From Pseudomonas capsici (GTDB lineage: Bacteria; Pseudomonadota; Gammaproteobacteria; Pseudomonadales; Pseudomonadaceae), in the NCBI RefSeq assembly GCF_017165765.1, contig NZ_JAFGZD010000011.1:62001-126000 (forward strand): a stretch of DNA of 64,000 nt, in the 5' to 3' direction. Positions 8,172-16,772 of the stretch are shown in pieces (position 1 is the first letter of the stretch; each line of letters opens with the position of its first letter). The translations under genes and the position numbers were made by a program. The notes under the pieces are model-generated. The model was given only the letters and a program-made list of their open reading frames with translations. It searched no databases and was not told where the DNA came from.

Positions 8172-9077
8172 TCACGTCGAAGTGAGAGGTGCTTGAACGG
8201 CTCCACGCAAGCGACCGGCATCCTTGGCCGGTGGCAACCCGAACATGCGGGCGTAATCCCGACTGAACTGCGAAGGGCTTTCGTAGCCCACCCGGTAACC
8301 GGCACCTGCCGCATCCAGCGCTTCGGCCACCATCAACCGACGGGCCTCCTGGAGCCGCAACTGGCTGCGAAACTCCAGGGGGCTCATGGAGGTGACCGCC
8401 TTGAAGTGCGCATGAAAGGTGGAACGGCTCATGCCTGCGATATCGGCGATGTCATCGATGCGGCAGGTTTCGCTGTAATGGCTGCGCAGCCAGGCAATGG
8501 CCCTGGCGATCTGGCTAAGGCGACTGTCTGCCCTGGCCATTTGCCGAACCACGCCGTTACCGCTGCCGATCAGCAACCGGTAAAGAATCTCGCGAATCGT
8601 CAGCGGGGCCAGGGCTTCGATATCGTCCGGCGTCTCCAGCAGCCTGGCCAGCCTTGCAACGGCGTCCAGCAGTTCGGGGGTCGTGTCGTTGAGTTCGATG
8701 CCGGCAGCGGGCAGACCATTCGTCTCGTCCGGGGCCGGATAGCGCAGGACCAGCTCGCTCAACACCGTCATGTCCAGGTCGAGCACAAGGCACAGATACG
8801 GCTCTGCCTCGCTCGCTTCGATCACCGATCCGGTCACGGGAATGTCCACGGACGCCACCAGGTATTTGGCTGCGTCGTAGATATAGGACGTAGTCCCGAC
8901 CATGACCTGCTTGCGGCCCTGGGCAATCAGGCAAAGAGTCGGTTCATAGACCACAGGCATCGGAACGGTCGGCGAATCCGAGCGAACCAGACTGACACCG
9001 GCAATCGGTGTCGGGTGTATGCCGTCAGTCGGAGCGTGACGGCTGATGAGATCGACCAGCGTTTCCAGAGGGCCCAT
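8172..9077 (-). CDS. AraC-family transcriptional regulator with AraC_N domain
   Basis: A 301-residue regulator. The N-terminal half (about 1-170, PVVYEPTLCLIAQGRKQVMV) is the AraC_N ligand-binding type seen in regulators beside alcohol dehydrogenases and aldo/keto reductases. The C-terminal HTH_18 domain reads CRIDDIADIAGMSRSTFHAH and later GYESPSQFSRDYARMFG. The start at MGPLETL (9077) follows a purine-rich AAAGGAGCAAAC. It is divergent from the aldo/keto reductase at 9221, its likely target. Confidence 0.85.
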   Translation of the reverse strand: MGPLETLVDLISRHAPTDGIHPTPIAGVSLVRSDSPTVPMPVVYEPTLCLIAQGRKQVMVGTTSYIYDAAKYLVASVDIPVTGSVIEASEAEPYLCLVLDLDMTVLSELVLRYPAPDETNGLPAAGIELNDTTPELLDAVARLARLLETPDDIEALAPLTIREILYRLLIGSGNGVVRQMARADSRLSQIARAIAWLRSHYSETCRIDDIADIAGMSRSTFHAHFKAVTSMSPLEFRSQLRLQEARRLMVAEALDAAGAGYRVGYESPSQFSRDYARMFGLPPAKDAGRLRGAVQAPLTST

Positions 9078-9220
9078 GTTTGCTCCTTTGAGGGTCAGGC
9101 CTGTTGCGCTCCCGGATAATCGTGCAAGGACAGCGGACGATCCGGCTACAGGCAGGCGCGCCACAGAATGCAGACTGATGCCTACGGATTTCAGGTTCCA
9201 CTTTCTGTCAGGAGTTCAGT

Positions 9221-10306
9221 ATGTCCACTCTTTCAGCACTCGACCAATACCGCCTGCTCGGACGATCAGGCATGCGCGTCTCGCCACTCGCCCTTGGCAC
9301 CATGACCTTCGGTTCCGACTGGGGCTGGGGCGCGGATGAAGCCCAGGCGCGGCAGATCTTCGATACCTACGTCGATCATGGCGGCAACTTCATCGATACC
9401 GCCGTCAACTACACCAACGGTGCTTCGGAGCGCATCCTGGGTCAGTTCCTCAAGGGCAAGCGTGATCGTCTGGTGGTCTCGACCAAATACACCATGGCCC
9501 GCGACCCCGGTGACCCCAACTCGGGCGGCAACCACCGCATGAATTTGCTTCGCTCGGTGGAAACCAGCCTCAGGCAACTCGATACGGACCGCATCGAATT
9601 GCTTTACCTGCACGCCTGGGATTTCACCACCTCTGCCGACGAAGTGATGCGGGCGCTGGACGATCTGGTGCGCAGCGGCAAGGTGCTCTACCTCGGCATC
9701 TGCAACACCCCGGCGTGGAAGGTCGCGCAGTTGCAAACCCTCGCCGACCTTCGCGGCTGGTCGCCTCTGGTGGCCTTGCAGATCGAATACAGCCTGGTCG
9801 AGCGCAGCGTCGAGCACGAACTGATCCCGATGGCACAGGCAATGGGCCTTGGCGTGCTGCCGTGGTCGCCGCTGGGTGGCGGCATTCTGACCGGCAAATA
9901 CAGCCGCGACGATCTGAGTCAGGCCAGCGAAGCGAATGTTTCTCCGACCCGCAAGGGCGTGATCAGCTCATCCGGCCACATGAATGAACGCGCTCTGGAA
10001 ATCGCCAGCGTTGTCGGCGATATCGCCAGAGAAACCGATACGACGCCTTCCCGGGTGGCGCTGGCGTGGACACTGCACAATCCCGCCGTCGTCGCGCCGG
10101 TCATGGGTGCCAGAACTCTGGCTCAGGTGCTGGACAATCTGGGCGCGCTCAGCCTGCAACTGGACGACGAACATATTGCACGCCTGGATCGGGCCAGTGC
10201 GCCCGAGCCGATCTTCCCGGCCCGTTTCGTATCAAGGCCGATGGTGCAACAACTGATATTTGGTGGGGCTCGTGGACCGCTCTCTGGTTCGTGGCAAGGG
10301 CGGTAA
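9221..10306 (+). CDS. Aldo/keto reductase
   Basis: A 361-residue NADP(H)-dependent oxidoreductase, a little longer than usual for the family. The full catalytic tetrad is visible: Asp59 (FIDTA), Tyr64 (VNYT), Lys89 (STKYT) and His131 (YLHAWD). The C-terminal cofactor segment VVAPVMGARTLAQVLDNLGA is conserved. It resembles the YajO/Tas/NADP-dependent perakine-type branch. The start ATG follows CAGGAGTTCAGT. It is divergent from the AraC-type regulator, which likely controls it together with the downstream NTF2-like gene. Confidence 0.88.
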   Translation: MSTLSALDQYRLLGRSGMRVSPLALGTMTFGSDWGWGADEAQARQIFDTYVDHGGNFIDTAVNYTNGASERILGQFLKGKRDRLVVSTKYTMARDPGDPNSGGNHRMNLLRSVETSLRQLDTDRIELLYLHAWDFTTSADEVMRALDDLVRSGKVLYLGICNTPAWKVAQLQTLADLRGWSPLVALQIEYSLVERSVEHELIPMAQAMGLGVLPWSPLGGGILTGKYSRDDLSQASEANVSPTRKGVISSSGHMNERALEIASVVGDIARETDTTPSRVALAWTLHNPAVVAPVMGARTLAQVLDNLGALSLQLDDEHIARLDRASAPEPIFPARFVSRPMVQQLIFGGARGPLSGSWQGR

Positions 10307-10315
10307 AACCATCTG

Positions 10316-10350
10316 ACAGTCGCCGGCAAGCCGCCTCCCGCAGGCGGCTT
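10316..10350. repeat. REP unit with hairpin
   Basis: On the minus strand the segment reads GCGGGAGGCGGCTTGCCGGC then GACTG, a REP unit. On the plus strand it forms the hairpin AAGCCGCCT / AGGCGGCTT at 10328-10350, which may attenuate reading into the NTF2-like gene 22 bp downstream. Confidence 0.55.
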
Positions 10351-10371
10351 CTTCAAAAGGGAGTCTTTGCC

Positions 10372-10887
10372 ATGAGCCTTTCAAACGCTGGAAAAGTCCT
10401 GGCGCTCGTTGCGCTGATCATGTCGAGCACGGTAGCTGCTGCTTCGGAGCCAGACGTTGCGGCACGCAACAAGCAAATCGTCAGCGAGGCATTCGATCGC
10501 TGGGCCGCAGGTGGCAACCGTTTTTTCGGTGAAATGCTGGCACCGGACATCGTCTGGACGATCAAGGGTTCGGGGCCGAGTGCCGGGGTCTACCGAGGTC
10601 TCGAGCCGTTTATCGAACAGGCGATCCGGCCATTCGTATCCCGGCTGTCCAGACCGGTCAGGCCCGTCAGCAAGCAGGTCTGGGCGGATGGCGATCACGT
10701 CATCATCCAGTGGGACGGTACCGGCATGGCCCGTGACGGACAGGCTTACAACAACAGCTATGCCTGGATCTTTCATATGCGCAACGGCAAGGCAGTGGAA
10801 GTCACTGCCTTTCTCGACCTTGCGCCTTATGACGATGTCTTGCGGCGCATTCCCGAGGCTACGGCGTCACGCCAGCCAGTGCCATAA
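10372..10887 (+). CDS. Exported SnoaL/NTF2-like protein
   Basis: A 171-residue protein with a Sec signal peptide (residues 1 to about 24, KVLALVALIMSSTVAAASE). It is followed by an NTF2/SnoaL-like cone fold (VSEAFDRWAAGGNRFFGEML, then DGQAYNNSYAWIFHMRNGK). These folds bind small hydrophobic ligands or act as ketosteroid-isomerase-like enzymes. The start follows AAAAGGGAGTC. Its last 21 bases overlap the end of the convergent GntP gene. Export to the periplasm is inferred from the signal peptide; no function can be named. Confidence 0.75.
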   Translation: MSLSNAGKVLALVALIMSSTVAAASEPDVAARNKQIVSEAFDRWAAGGNRFFGEMLAPDIVWTIKGSGPSAGVYRGLEPFIEQAIRPFVSRLSRPVRPVSKQVWADGDHVIIQWDGTGMARDGQAYNNSYAWIFHMRNGKAVEVTAFLDLAPYDDVLRRIPEATASRQPVP

Positions 10888-12237
10888 CAGCAGCGTGCCA
10901 ACCAGCCCGACCACCGAAACGATGGTCTGCAGCACTGACCAGACCCAGATCGTCTGCTTCAGTTGCAGCCCGAAGTATTCGCGGACCATCCAGAAGCCGG
11001 CATCGTTGACGTGACAGAAGAACACCGAGCCTGCACCGATTACCAGGGCCACCAGCGAGGCCTCGACCGGTGCAAGTCCAGCCATCATCGGTGCCAGGAT
11101 GCCCGCGGTCGTGGTGGTCGCCACGGTGGCAGAACCGGTTGCCTGCCGCAGCGCCACGGCAATCAGCCAAGCCAGCAGCAGATAGGGCATGTGTGCGCCC
11201 TCCGCCACTTTACTGATCGTCTGACTGACACCCGCATCCAGCAGGGTCTGCTTCAAACCGCCACCGGCACCGATGGTCAGCAACAGCACGGCAATCGGCG
11301 CCAGGCTTTTACGCAAGGTCCCGCCCACATGTTCCCGGGAAAGACCGTTGGCCCAACCCAGACACACCGTTGCAGCCAGCACCGCGATACCCAGGGCAAC
11401 CAGCGGCTCGCCGAGAAACTTCAAGGTCAGCGCAAGGCTGCTTTCAGGCTCCATGAGCACCTTGGCCAGGGTGCTGCCGAGCATCAGAATCACCGGCAAA
11501 AGAATGATCAGCAACGAAATGGCAAAACTCGGCCGGCGGCTGACATTGGGCCTGGCACTGAACAGCTCACCCAATTCGGCAGGCTCTGCGATGTGCATGC
11601 GTTTCGACAACCAGTTGCCATAAAGAGGGCCCGCGAGAATCACCGCCGGAACCGCAATGCACAGCCCCAACAACATGGTCAGCCCCAGATCGGCGTGCAA
11701 GGCACTGACCGCAATCAGCGGCCCCGGATGCGGAGGCATCAAGGCATGCAGCGTGGTCATGCCCGCCAGTGCCGGAATGGCAATCTTCAGCAGCGGCTGA
11801 TTGGACTGGCGCGCCATCACAAAAATGATCGGCACCATCATCACCAGCCCGACCTCGAAGAACAGCGGCAGGCCAATGACCATCGCCACCAGCGCCATGA
11901 CCCAGGGCAACGTCTTGCCCTTGCCCAGCCCGAGCAAAGTGGTAGCAATCCGGTCTGCGGCCCCCGACTCGGCCATCAACGCACCCAGCATCGCCCCTAG
12001 GGCAATGATGATCCCCGCCTCCCCGAGAATACCGCCTGCGCCTTTACTGAACGCTTTGGCAACGGCTTCCGGCGGCAACCCCGCGCCGATCCCTGCAATG
12101 AAAGCCCCCACCAGAATCGACAGAAACGGAGGAAGCCTGGTGACACTGATCAAAACGATGATCGTGGCAATCGCAATCAGGCAGCAGATAATCAGGCGGG
12201 TGTCATGCAACACCCAGGCAGCAGACGACAGATCCAA
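10867..12237 (-). CDS. GntP-family gluconate:H+ symporter
   Basis: A 456-residue inner membrane permease with about 12-14 hydrophobic segments, matching the usual 440-460 length of GntP/GntT transporters. Family motifs include LHALMPPHPGPLIAVSAL and RQATGSATVATTTTAGILAP, plus FFCHVNDAGFWMVREYFGL near the C-terminus. No gluconate kinase, GntR repressor or sugar-acid dehydratase lies next to it, so it stands alone here. The substrate could be gluconate or another sugar acid. The gene end overlaps the convergent NTF2-like gene by 21 bp. Confidence 0.85.
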   Translation of the reverse strand: MDLSSAAWVLHDTRLIICCLIAIATIIVLISVTRLPPFLSILVGAFIAGIGAGLPPEAVAKAFSKGAGGILGEAGIIIALGAMLGALMAESGAADRIATTLLGLGKGKTLPWVMALVAMVIGLPLFFEVGLVMMVPIIFVMARQSNQPLLKIAIPALAGMTTLHALMPPHPGPLIAVSALHADLGLTMLLGLCIAVPAVILAGPLYGNWLSKRMHIAEPAELGELFSARPNVSRRPSFAISLLIILLPVILMLGSTLAKVLMEPESSLALTLKFLGEPLVALGIAVLAATVCLGWANGLSREHVGGTLRKSLAPIAVLLLTIGAGGGLKQTLLDAGVSQTISKVAEGAHMPYLLLAWLIAVALRQATGSATVATTTTAGILAPMMAGLAPVEASLVALVIGAGSVFFCHVNDAGFWMVREYFGLQLKQTIWVWSVLQTIVSVVGLVGTLLLWHWLA

Positions 12238-12414
12238 CGTAAACCCCTTCTCGACACGGTTTCATCACGAAATAACTGAAACAATTTGTCTCAATTTTTC
12301 AGAACCATACCGGAATGCGGCATTGTGCCGCAGTTAAATTTTCACAAAAGGTCGCTGGCGTGCGGCAAACAGGCAGGAGTCCTGCCGAGCGGTTGAGGTC
12401 AATGGATCATTTTG

Positions 12415-12439
12415 GGGGAGGCGGATTGCTGGCGACTGA
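12415..12439 (+). repeat. Degenerate REP unit
   Basis: GGGGAGGCGGATTGCTGGC followed by GACTGA resembles the REP family also found at 10316 and 49123. It lies in the 243-bp space between the GntP start and the next gene; the rest of that space should hold the gntP promoter but shows no clear motif. Confidence 0.4.
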
Positions 12440-12480
12440 GACGCAAAATATCTGCCGGTGACTGTCCGGATGACCAATAC

Positions 12481-12786
12481 CTACCAGGCAATCCGATCCA
12501 TTTCTTCCCGGCTCATCGCACGCCAATCGGTTTGAAGAATTCCGTAATCATCACGAGCATGCTCAAGTGCCTCTTCCAGAGACAACATCAAGTGCTCGCC
12601 CTCAACCTGCTGACTGCCGTAGTCAATAAAACGAATCTCCATATAAACCGGTGATTCGCCCTCCCCCTCGACCTTGAGACCAAACAGCACGATAGCGGTT
12701 ACGGCAGGACGATACTCGCAGCGTTGCTGTACGAAGGCGAACAGGTGTTGGGGTGCTTGCGTCATTTGTGTTCTGCCATCGTTCAT
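12481..12786 (-). CDS. Small protein of unknown function
   Basis: A 101-residue acidic soluble protein without signal peptide or membrane segment (readable stretch VYMEIRFIDYGSQQVEGEHL, then LSLEEALEHARDDYGI). The start is uncertain: ATG at 12786 or at 12765 (MTQAPQHLF), neither with a good ribosome binding site. The codon pattern matches nearby genes. No family is recognised. It is followed upstream on the same strand by a small membrane protein gene. Confidence 0.5.
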   Translation of the reverse strand: MNDGRTQMTQAPQHLFAFVQQRCEYRPAVTAIVLFGLKVEGEGESPVYMEIRFIDYGSQQVEGEHLMLSLEEALEHARDDYGILQTDWRAMSREEMDRIAW

Positions 12787-12862
12787 TAATTGTCGTGGAC
12801 GTCTGGAAGAGATAAAGAAGGACTGATGGTTGTCCACCATCAAGAGATGAATATCCCACCTG

Positions 12863-13171
12863 TCAGGAGCTTCTGTGCCAGCGCTTGAACGCCTTGCGCC
12901 CTCGCAACACACCCCACGACATCGCAAGCCCTGCACCGCCAAGAAGAATAAAAATCACCAGGGTTTTCAGCAGATACAAGAGAAAACGTACTGGCTGCTC
13001 GTCGAAGATGAGGTGTTCTTTGACTCTCTGGCTACGCGGCCCTGTGAAGACATCGAATTGCCAAAGTGTAAATGCGTCATAGAGCTCGTCAGTCATCATC
13101 GCCCACGCAATACCCAGGCAGAAGAAGGCACCGATGAAACAGTAAATGCGTACGCGATATCCCGGGATCAC
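12863..13171 (-). CDS. Small two-helix membrane protein of unknown function
   Basis: A 102-residue protein with two hydrophobic helices (YCFIGAFFCLGIAWAMM near the N-terminus and FLLYLLKTLVIFILLGGAGL near the C-terminus). Between them is an acidic, probably periplasmic loop of about 40 residues, and the tail is basic (RGRKAFKRW). The GTG start at 13171 was preferred because GGAG lies five bases upstream; a TTG at 13231 would add 20 residues. No family is recognised. Confidence 0.5.
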   Translation of the reverse strand: MIPGYRVRIYCFIGAFFCLGIAWAMMTDELYDAFTLWQFDVFTGPRSQRVKEHLIFDEQPVRFLLYLLKTLVIFILLGGAGLAMSWGVLRGRKAFKRWHRSS

Positions 13172-13308
13172 AAAGGCTCCATTATCTTTGAGAAGGCAGC
13201 TCCCCTGGCTGCCGGACACGCACGCCAGCAAGTCGGCATACCGAAGTCATCAAGATCGATTCGACATCGGTAGCCGTTCTGAAATACATGATCGACGACT
13301 ATATGCGC

Positions 13309-13740
13309 TTAAAGAAGCATCCCCACCGCCAGCCGGTTGAAGGCATTCATCAAGGCTGCGGCCAGGGTCAGATCAGAAATTTCTGCATCGGAGAAGTGCG
13401 CCTTTAAAGGATCATACAACTCGTCGGGCGCGCCCCTCTCGCTAATGTATGTGAGCGTCTCTACCCATGCGAGTGCAGCGCGTTCACGCTTGTCGAAGAG
13501 TTCGCTGATTCGCCAGCCGGCCAGGCAATCCAGTTTCTCTTGCGGCACTTCAGATTCGCGCAGGGTCTGCGAATGTTTGCTCAGGCAAAAAGCGCAGCCA
13601 TTGATCTGCGAGATACGCAAGTACACCAATTCGAGCAGCGGCAGACCTAACGGGCTCGCAGCCAGTGCCTTGTTGGTGGCAAGCAGGCCTTGGTACGCAG
13701 CAGGCGACAAGCTGGTGAATGGCAGTCTGAGTTGGCTCAT
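13309..13740 (-). CDS. Carboxymuconolactone decarboxylase / AhpD-like protein
   Basis: A 143-residue all-helical protein of the alkylhydroperoxidase-like family. The redox motif is complete: Cys49-x-x-Cys52 followed by His56 (NGCAFCLSKHSQTL). Such proteins reduce peroxides through the Cys pair. It is the third gene after GNAT and AzoR on the minus strand, with 33 bp to AzoR, so the three probably form an operon for oxidative or electrophile stress facing the MocR regulator at 14918. Confidence 0.85.
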   Translation of the reverse strand: MSQLRLPFTSLSPAAYQGLLATNKALAASPLGLPLLELVYLRISQINGCAFCLSKHSQTLRESEVPQEKLDCLAGWRISELFDKRERAALAWVETLTYISERGAPDELYDPLKAHFSDAEISDLTLAAALMNAFNRLAVGMLL

Positions 13741-13773
13741 AGTGAAGGTCCCATGCAGGAGAAGTGATCAGGT

Positions 13774-14388
13774 TTAAACAAGGCCGTTGAACTGTGATTC
13801 CAGTGAAAGCATGGCCTTGGCATCTGTAATCGTTGCGCGAATGGCTTCGTCACCGAATACCAACCCCTGGAGATAGATAAAGGAAACGTTGAACAGCCCA
13901 AGGGTGTTAAGCACTTGGCGCAAGTAAGGCGTCAAGAAGTCCGGTTGACGTGCTAGCTCGCCGCGGTGAAAGCCACCCGATCCAACTAATACGTACACAG
14001 GACGGTCAGTCAGCAGACCGGTCTTACCCTCTGAATTTGAGCTGAATGTCCGGTGAATACGCAGGACGTAGTCGATCCAGAGCTTGAGAGCGGCAGGGAG
14101 CGTGAAGTTGTGCATCGGGGTAGCGATAATCAGGATATCGCTTCGCTCCAACTCTGCGATCAGCACCTCAGAGAGGTCGAACACCGGCGAGTCGAAAGGC
14201 GTGATCGTGGTCAGAGCATGGGCATAGCCCGCGCCGAGCGGTGGCAACACATCCACTCCCAGTTCGCGCTCCAACAGCTCAAGTTTCGGATAGCGGTTGC
14301 GCAAGAACATCACCAGTTCCAGCGCCAACTGGTTCGCATGGGAATCTCGGCCACGAGGACTGGCATTGATCAGCAGGACATTGTTCAT
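13774..14388 (-). CDS. azoR: FMN-dependent NADH-azoreductase
   Basis: A 204-residue flavodoxin-fold enzyme that reduces azo dyes and quinones with NADH. The FMN phosphate loop is LINASPRGRDSHANQLA at the N-terminus. The isoalloxazine region PMHNFTLPAALKLWIDYVLR corresponds to the PMYNF motif of AzoR, and a second flavin loop is VGSGGF. The start codon overlaps the GNAT stop by 4 bp (ATGA), showing translational coupling. Quinone detoxification is the likely physiological role. Confidence 0.85.
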   Translation of the reverse strand: MNNVLLINASPRGRDSHANQLALELVMFLRNRYPKLELLERELGVDVLPPLGAGYAHALTTITPFDSPVFDLSEVLIAELERSDILIIATPMHNFTLPAALKLWIDYVLRIHRTFSSNSEGKTGLLTDRPVYVLVGSGGFHRGELARQPDFLTPYLRQVLNTLGLFNVSFIYLQGLVFGDEAIRATITDAKAMLSLESQFNGLV

Positions 14389-14831
14389 ACCTGGCGCTCT
14401 GCCCGAAGGCTCTTGGTAAAATGCATGCCACGGGCCAACAGCCCCTGGCGAAAATAGAAGCGCTGGGCCAGCGCCATGTGCAAGCCAGTATCCAGCACAA
14501 GGTGATCACAGCCGCGGCTCACAGCCTGATCGCAAATAGTCGTCAACAGCCGCCCGCCCAAACCGGTGCACTGAAGGTCTGGGCTCACCACGAGATCGTC
14601 AACGTAGGTAAAACGCCCGTAGAGCAGGTTTTCCAACTCGCGGTAACCCACCAGGCCGACTATGTCCTCGCCATCGTACGCTGCCAGTAAACGGTAGCCC
14701 TGCTCGGTCTGCCGAACCAACTGCGCCACATAGGTAGTCGGGGCAACAATATGCGGTCGCAAGACCTGCATCAGACCGAGACTGGCCTGAAAGTCCTTCT
14801 CGCTTTTGAGATGTTCGAATGTGTAAGGCAT
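14385..14831 (-). CDS. GNAT-family N-acetyltransferase
   Basis: A 148-residue acetyltransferase. The acetyl-CoA pyrophosphate loop reads QCTGLGGRLLTTIC (Q/RxxGxG/A), preceded by the beta-4 strand YVDDLVVSPDL and followed by FYFRQGLLARGMHF. The start at 14831 (MPYTFEHL) is preferred over 14861 because GGACGG precedes it. It is the first gene of the GNAT-AzoR-AhpD-like operon and is divergent from the MocR regulator. The substrate is unknown. Confidence 0.8.
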   Translation of the reverse strand: MPYTFEHLKSEKDFQASLGLMQVLRPHIVAPTTYVAQLVRQTEQGYRLLAAYDGEDIVGLVGYRELENLLYGRFTYVDDLVVSPDLQCTGLGGRLLTTICDQAVSRGCDHLVLDTGLHMALAQRFYFRQGLLARGMHFTKSLRAERQV

Positions 14832-14847
14832 TACGCCGTCCGTTAAA

Positions 14848-14865
14848 TAGAGATGGGCCACTCTA
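14848..14865. promoter_or_regulatory. Inverted repeat in the GNAT-MocR promoter region
   Basis: TAGAG, 8 bases, CTCTA lies between the divergent GNAT and MocR genes, and a further TAGAG occurs about 30 bp nearer to MocR. MocR regulators often bind repeated half-sites in such spaces, so this is a candidate site by position only. Confidence 0.3.
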
Positions 14866-14917
14866 TCGTCGGGATGGCTTATTCTGTAGAGCCAAATAAT
14901 GCATAAACGACTAGGCC

Positions 14918-16327
14918 ATGATTACTCCTCTTGATGTAGCTCCAGGCCAGACCACGCCGATCTATCGCCAGATCTATCAAAGGTTTCGTGAATCTATTGC
15001 AGACGGCCGCCTGCGCCCGGGAGACCGGGTACCAGCCGTTCGTGCGCTGGCTGCGGAGCTGAATCTCGCCCGCGGCACTGTGGAGGCGGCCTATCAGTTG
15101 CTGATTGGCGAGGGTTACCTGACCGCTCGCGGAGCAGTTGGAACATTTGTTACACCGCACCTGATGCCCGCTTGCTCATCGATGCTCCGCACGCCGATCG
15201 TTTCGACGAAGTACCAGGTCAACCACGCAGGAACATTGCCGCTAGCCCTGCAGATGGGGATTCCCGCACTGGATGCTTTTCCACGAAAGCTCTGGACAAG
15301 ACTCGTGGGTCGTCAACTGCGACAAGCCGGGCTGGAAGGCCTTGTCTACCCAGACTCGCAAGGCTACGCACCGTTGCGCTCTGCCATCGCTGCCTACCTG
15401 GGGATTTCACGGGGTATCTCCTGCCATCCAGATCAGGTCTTCGTGTGTGCTGGCTATCGCGCCTGCCTTGACCTGATCAGCCGCACGTTGATGCGTCCTG
15501 ACGATAAATGCTGGATGGAAGAGCCCGGCTACTTCATGGCCAGAAACGCCCTGCTGGACGCTGGCGCAGAGCTGGTGCCGGTTCCAGTAGATGACGAGGG
15601 CCTGGACGTCGCGCATGGCATCGCCAGTTGCCCGGATGCGAGCTTCGCAGTGGTCACTCCGACCCACCAGAGCCCGCTGGGTATGTCTCTATCACTGCCG
15701 CGCCGTCTGGCCTTGCTGGACTGGGCAAACCGCCAGGGTAGCTGGATCATCGAGGACGACTACGACAGCGAATACCGCTATCAGGGCAAGCCCTTGCCAT
15801 CCCTTAAAAGCCTCGACCAGCAAGGCCGCGTTCTCTATACCGGGACCTTCAGCAAGGTTCTGTTCCCCGGCCTGCGCCTGGCTTATCTGGTTGTGCCAGC
15901 CGAACAGACCCTGGCATTCGCCCGTCAGGCCGATCGTCTGCATAATCACTGCCCACACTTGCTTCAGGCGACGGTCGCGGCGTTCCTTAACGAGGGGCAC
16001 TTCGCCAGACATTTAAAGAAAATGCGCTCGCTATACTCACGCCGCCGTCAATGGCTGGTCGATGCATTGCAACAACAGTTCGGCGACCGCCTGCTGGTCA
16101 ACCATCAAGTGAGCGGTATGCATCTGGTCGCAGGGCTTCGGGAAGGTAATGATGCAGAGCTCGCTCTGCGCGCCCAGTCCGTTGGCATCGCGGTCGAACC
16201 GCTGTCACAGTGGTACTTGAAAGTCAAACCCAGGCACGGTCTGATACTGGGCTTCACGAACATCGTCAGCGTCGAACAGGCATCGGCTGTAGCACTTCGT
16301 CTGGCTAACGTCATGCAACTGAAATGA
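14918..16327 (+). CDS. MocR/PdxR-type regulator (GntR HTH + aminotransferase fold)
   Basis: A 469-residue chimeric regulator. Residues about 12-78 are a GntR winged HTH (GDRVPAVRALAAELNLARGT). The rest is a fold-type I aminotransferase domain with the PLP-binding Lys313 in TGTFSKVLFPGLRLAY and the Asp/Tyr pair region IIEDDYDSEYRY. MocR proteins use PLP or PLP-amino-acid adducts as sensors. It is divergent from the GNAT-AzoR-AhpD operon with 86 bp between starts and most likely regulates it; no PLP biosynthesis gene is adjacent. Confidence 0.9.
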   Translation: MITPLDVAPGQTTPIYRQIYQRFRESIADGRLRPGDRVPAVRALAAELNLARGTVEAAYQLLIGEGYLTARGAVGTFVTPHLMPACSSMLRTPIVSTKYQVNHAGTLPLALQMGIPALDAFPRKLWTRLVGRQLRQAGLEGLVYPDSQGYAPLRSAIAAYLGISRGISCHPDQVFVCAGYRACLDLISRTLMRPDDKCWMEEPGYFMARNALLDAGAELVPVPVDDEGLDVAHGIASCPDASFAVVTPTHQSPLGMSLSLPRRLALLDWANRQGSWIIEDDYDSEYRYQGKPLPSLKSLDQQGRVLYTGTFSKVLFPGLRLAYLVVPAEQTLAFARQADRLHNHCPHLLQATVAAFLNEGHFARHLKKMRSLYSRRRQWLVDALQQQFGDRLLVNHQVSGMHLVAGLREGNDAELALRAQSVGIAVEPLSQWYLKVKPRHGLILGFTNIVSVEQASAVALRLANVMQLK

Positions 16328-16460
16328 TTCAAAACTGGGATTCAATCGCCTCCTTTATGCTGCGGAACTTGCAGTCTCGACACAGACCAAAGACACCAAA
16401 CCCAAGACCTCGCGCACGCGACGGTTAATAGTCGTTCTGTAAAAGTGACGGCGGTGACAT

Positions 16461-16748
16461 ATGACAGACAAGGCGCAGTTGCTGAAGCAGGCAGAACGGG
16501 CATCCGAGGATATGTTTGCCTGGACCGACTTTGTCGCACAAACCGAGTTTCTGTGGCAGGACAACACACTGATTGAGGATGCAGAAGCCTGGCAAAGCCT
16601 GTGGTACGAGCTGGAGATCCTGAGTGGCCTGGCGCTGGCAGAGTGGGAGGAGCAAGGTCGGCCAGCCGACTGGTCAGCCGCCTGGCACAACGCCTATCAG
16701 CAGGACGCACGTGAGCTGGCGGCTGAACTGATGACATTGATTGCCTGA
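16461..16748 (+). CDS. Small acidic protein of unknown function
   Basis: A 95-residue, tryptophan-rich, acidic helical protein (DFVAQTEFLWQDNTLIEDAE) with no signal peptide. The ATG follows GGCGGTGACAT. Its last codons and the following 20 bp recur, diverged, at 28207-28256, where they encode a second AAELMT-type tail ending in a stop. This points to a lost paralogue or a recombination scar. No family is recognised. Confidence 0.55.
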   Translation: MTDKAQLLKQAERASEDMFAWTDFVAQTEFLWQDNTLIEDAEAWQSLWYELEILSGLALAEWEEQGRPADWSAAWHNAYQQDARELAAELMTLIA

Positions 16749-16767
16749 TCGTTGACTCATCGAGAAA
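16718..16767 (+). repeat. Left copy of a diverged 50-bp direct repeat
   Basis: Covers the 3' end of the 95-residue ORF and about 20 bases beyond it. It matches 28207-28256 at about 45 of 50 positions in the same orientation; both copies include TGATGACATTGA and GCCTGATCGTTGA. Confidence 0.7.
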
Positions 16768-16772
16768 AGTGC

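Noticed and set aside
13200..13320. Protein-like plus-strand stretch (VIKIDSTSVAVLKYMIDDYM)
   Set aside because: Short, without start or ribosome binding site, and partly overlapping coding regions on the minus strand; it could be a gene relic but cannot be supported.
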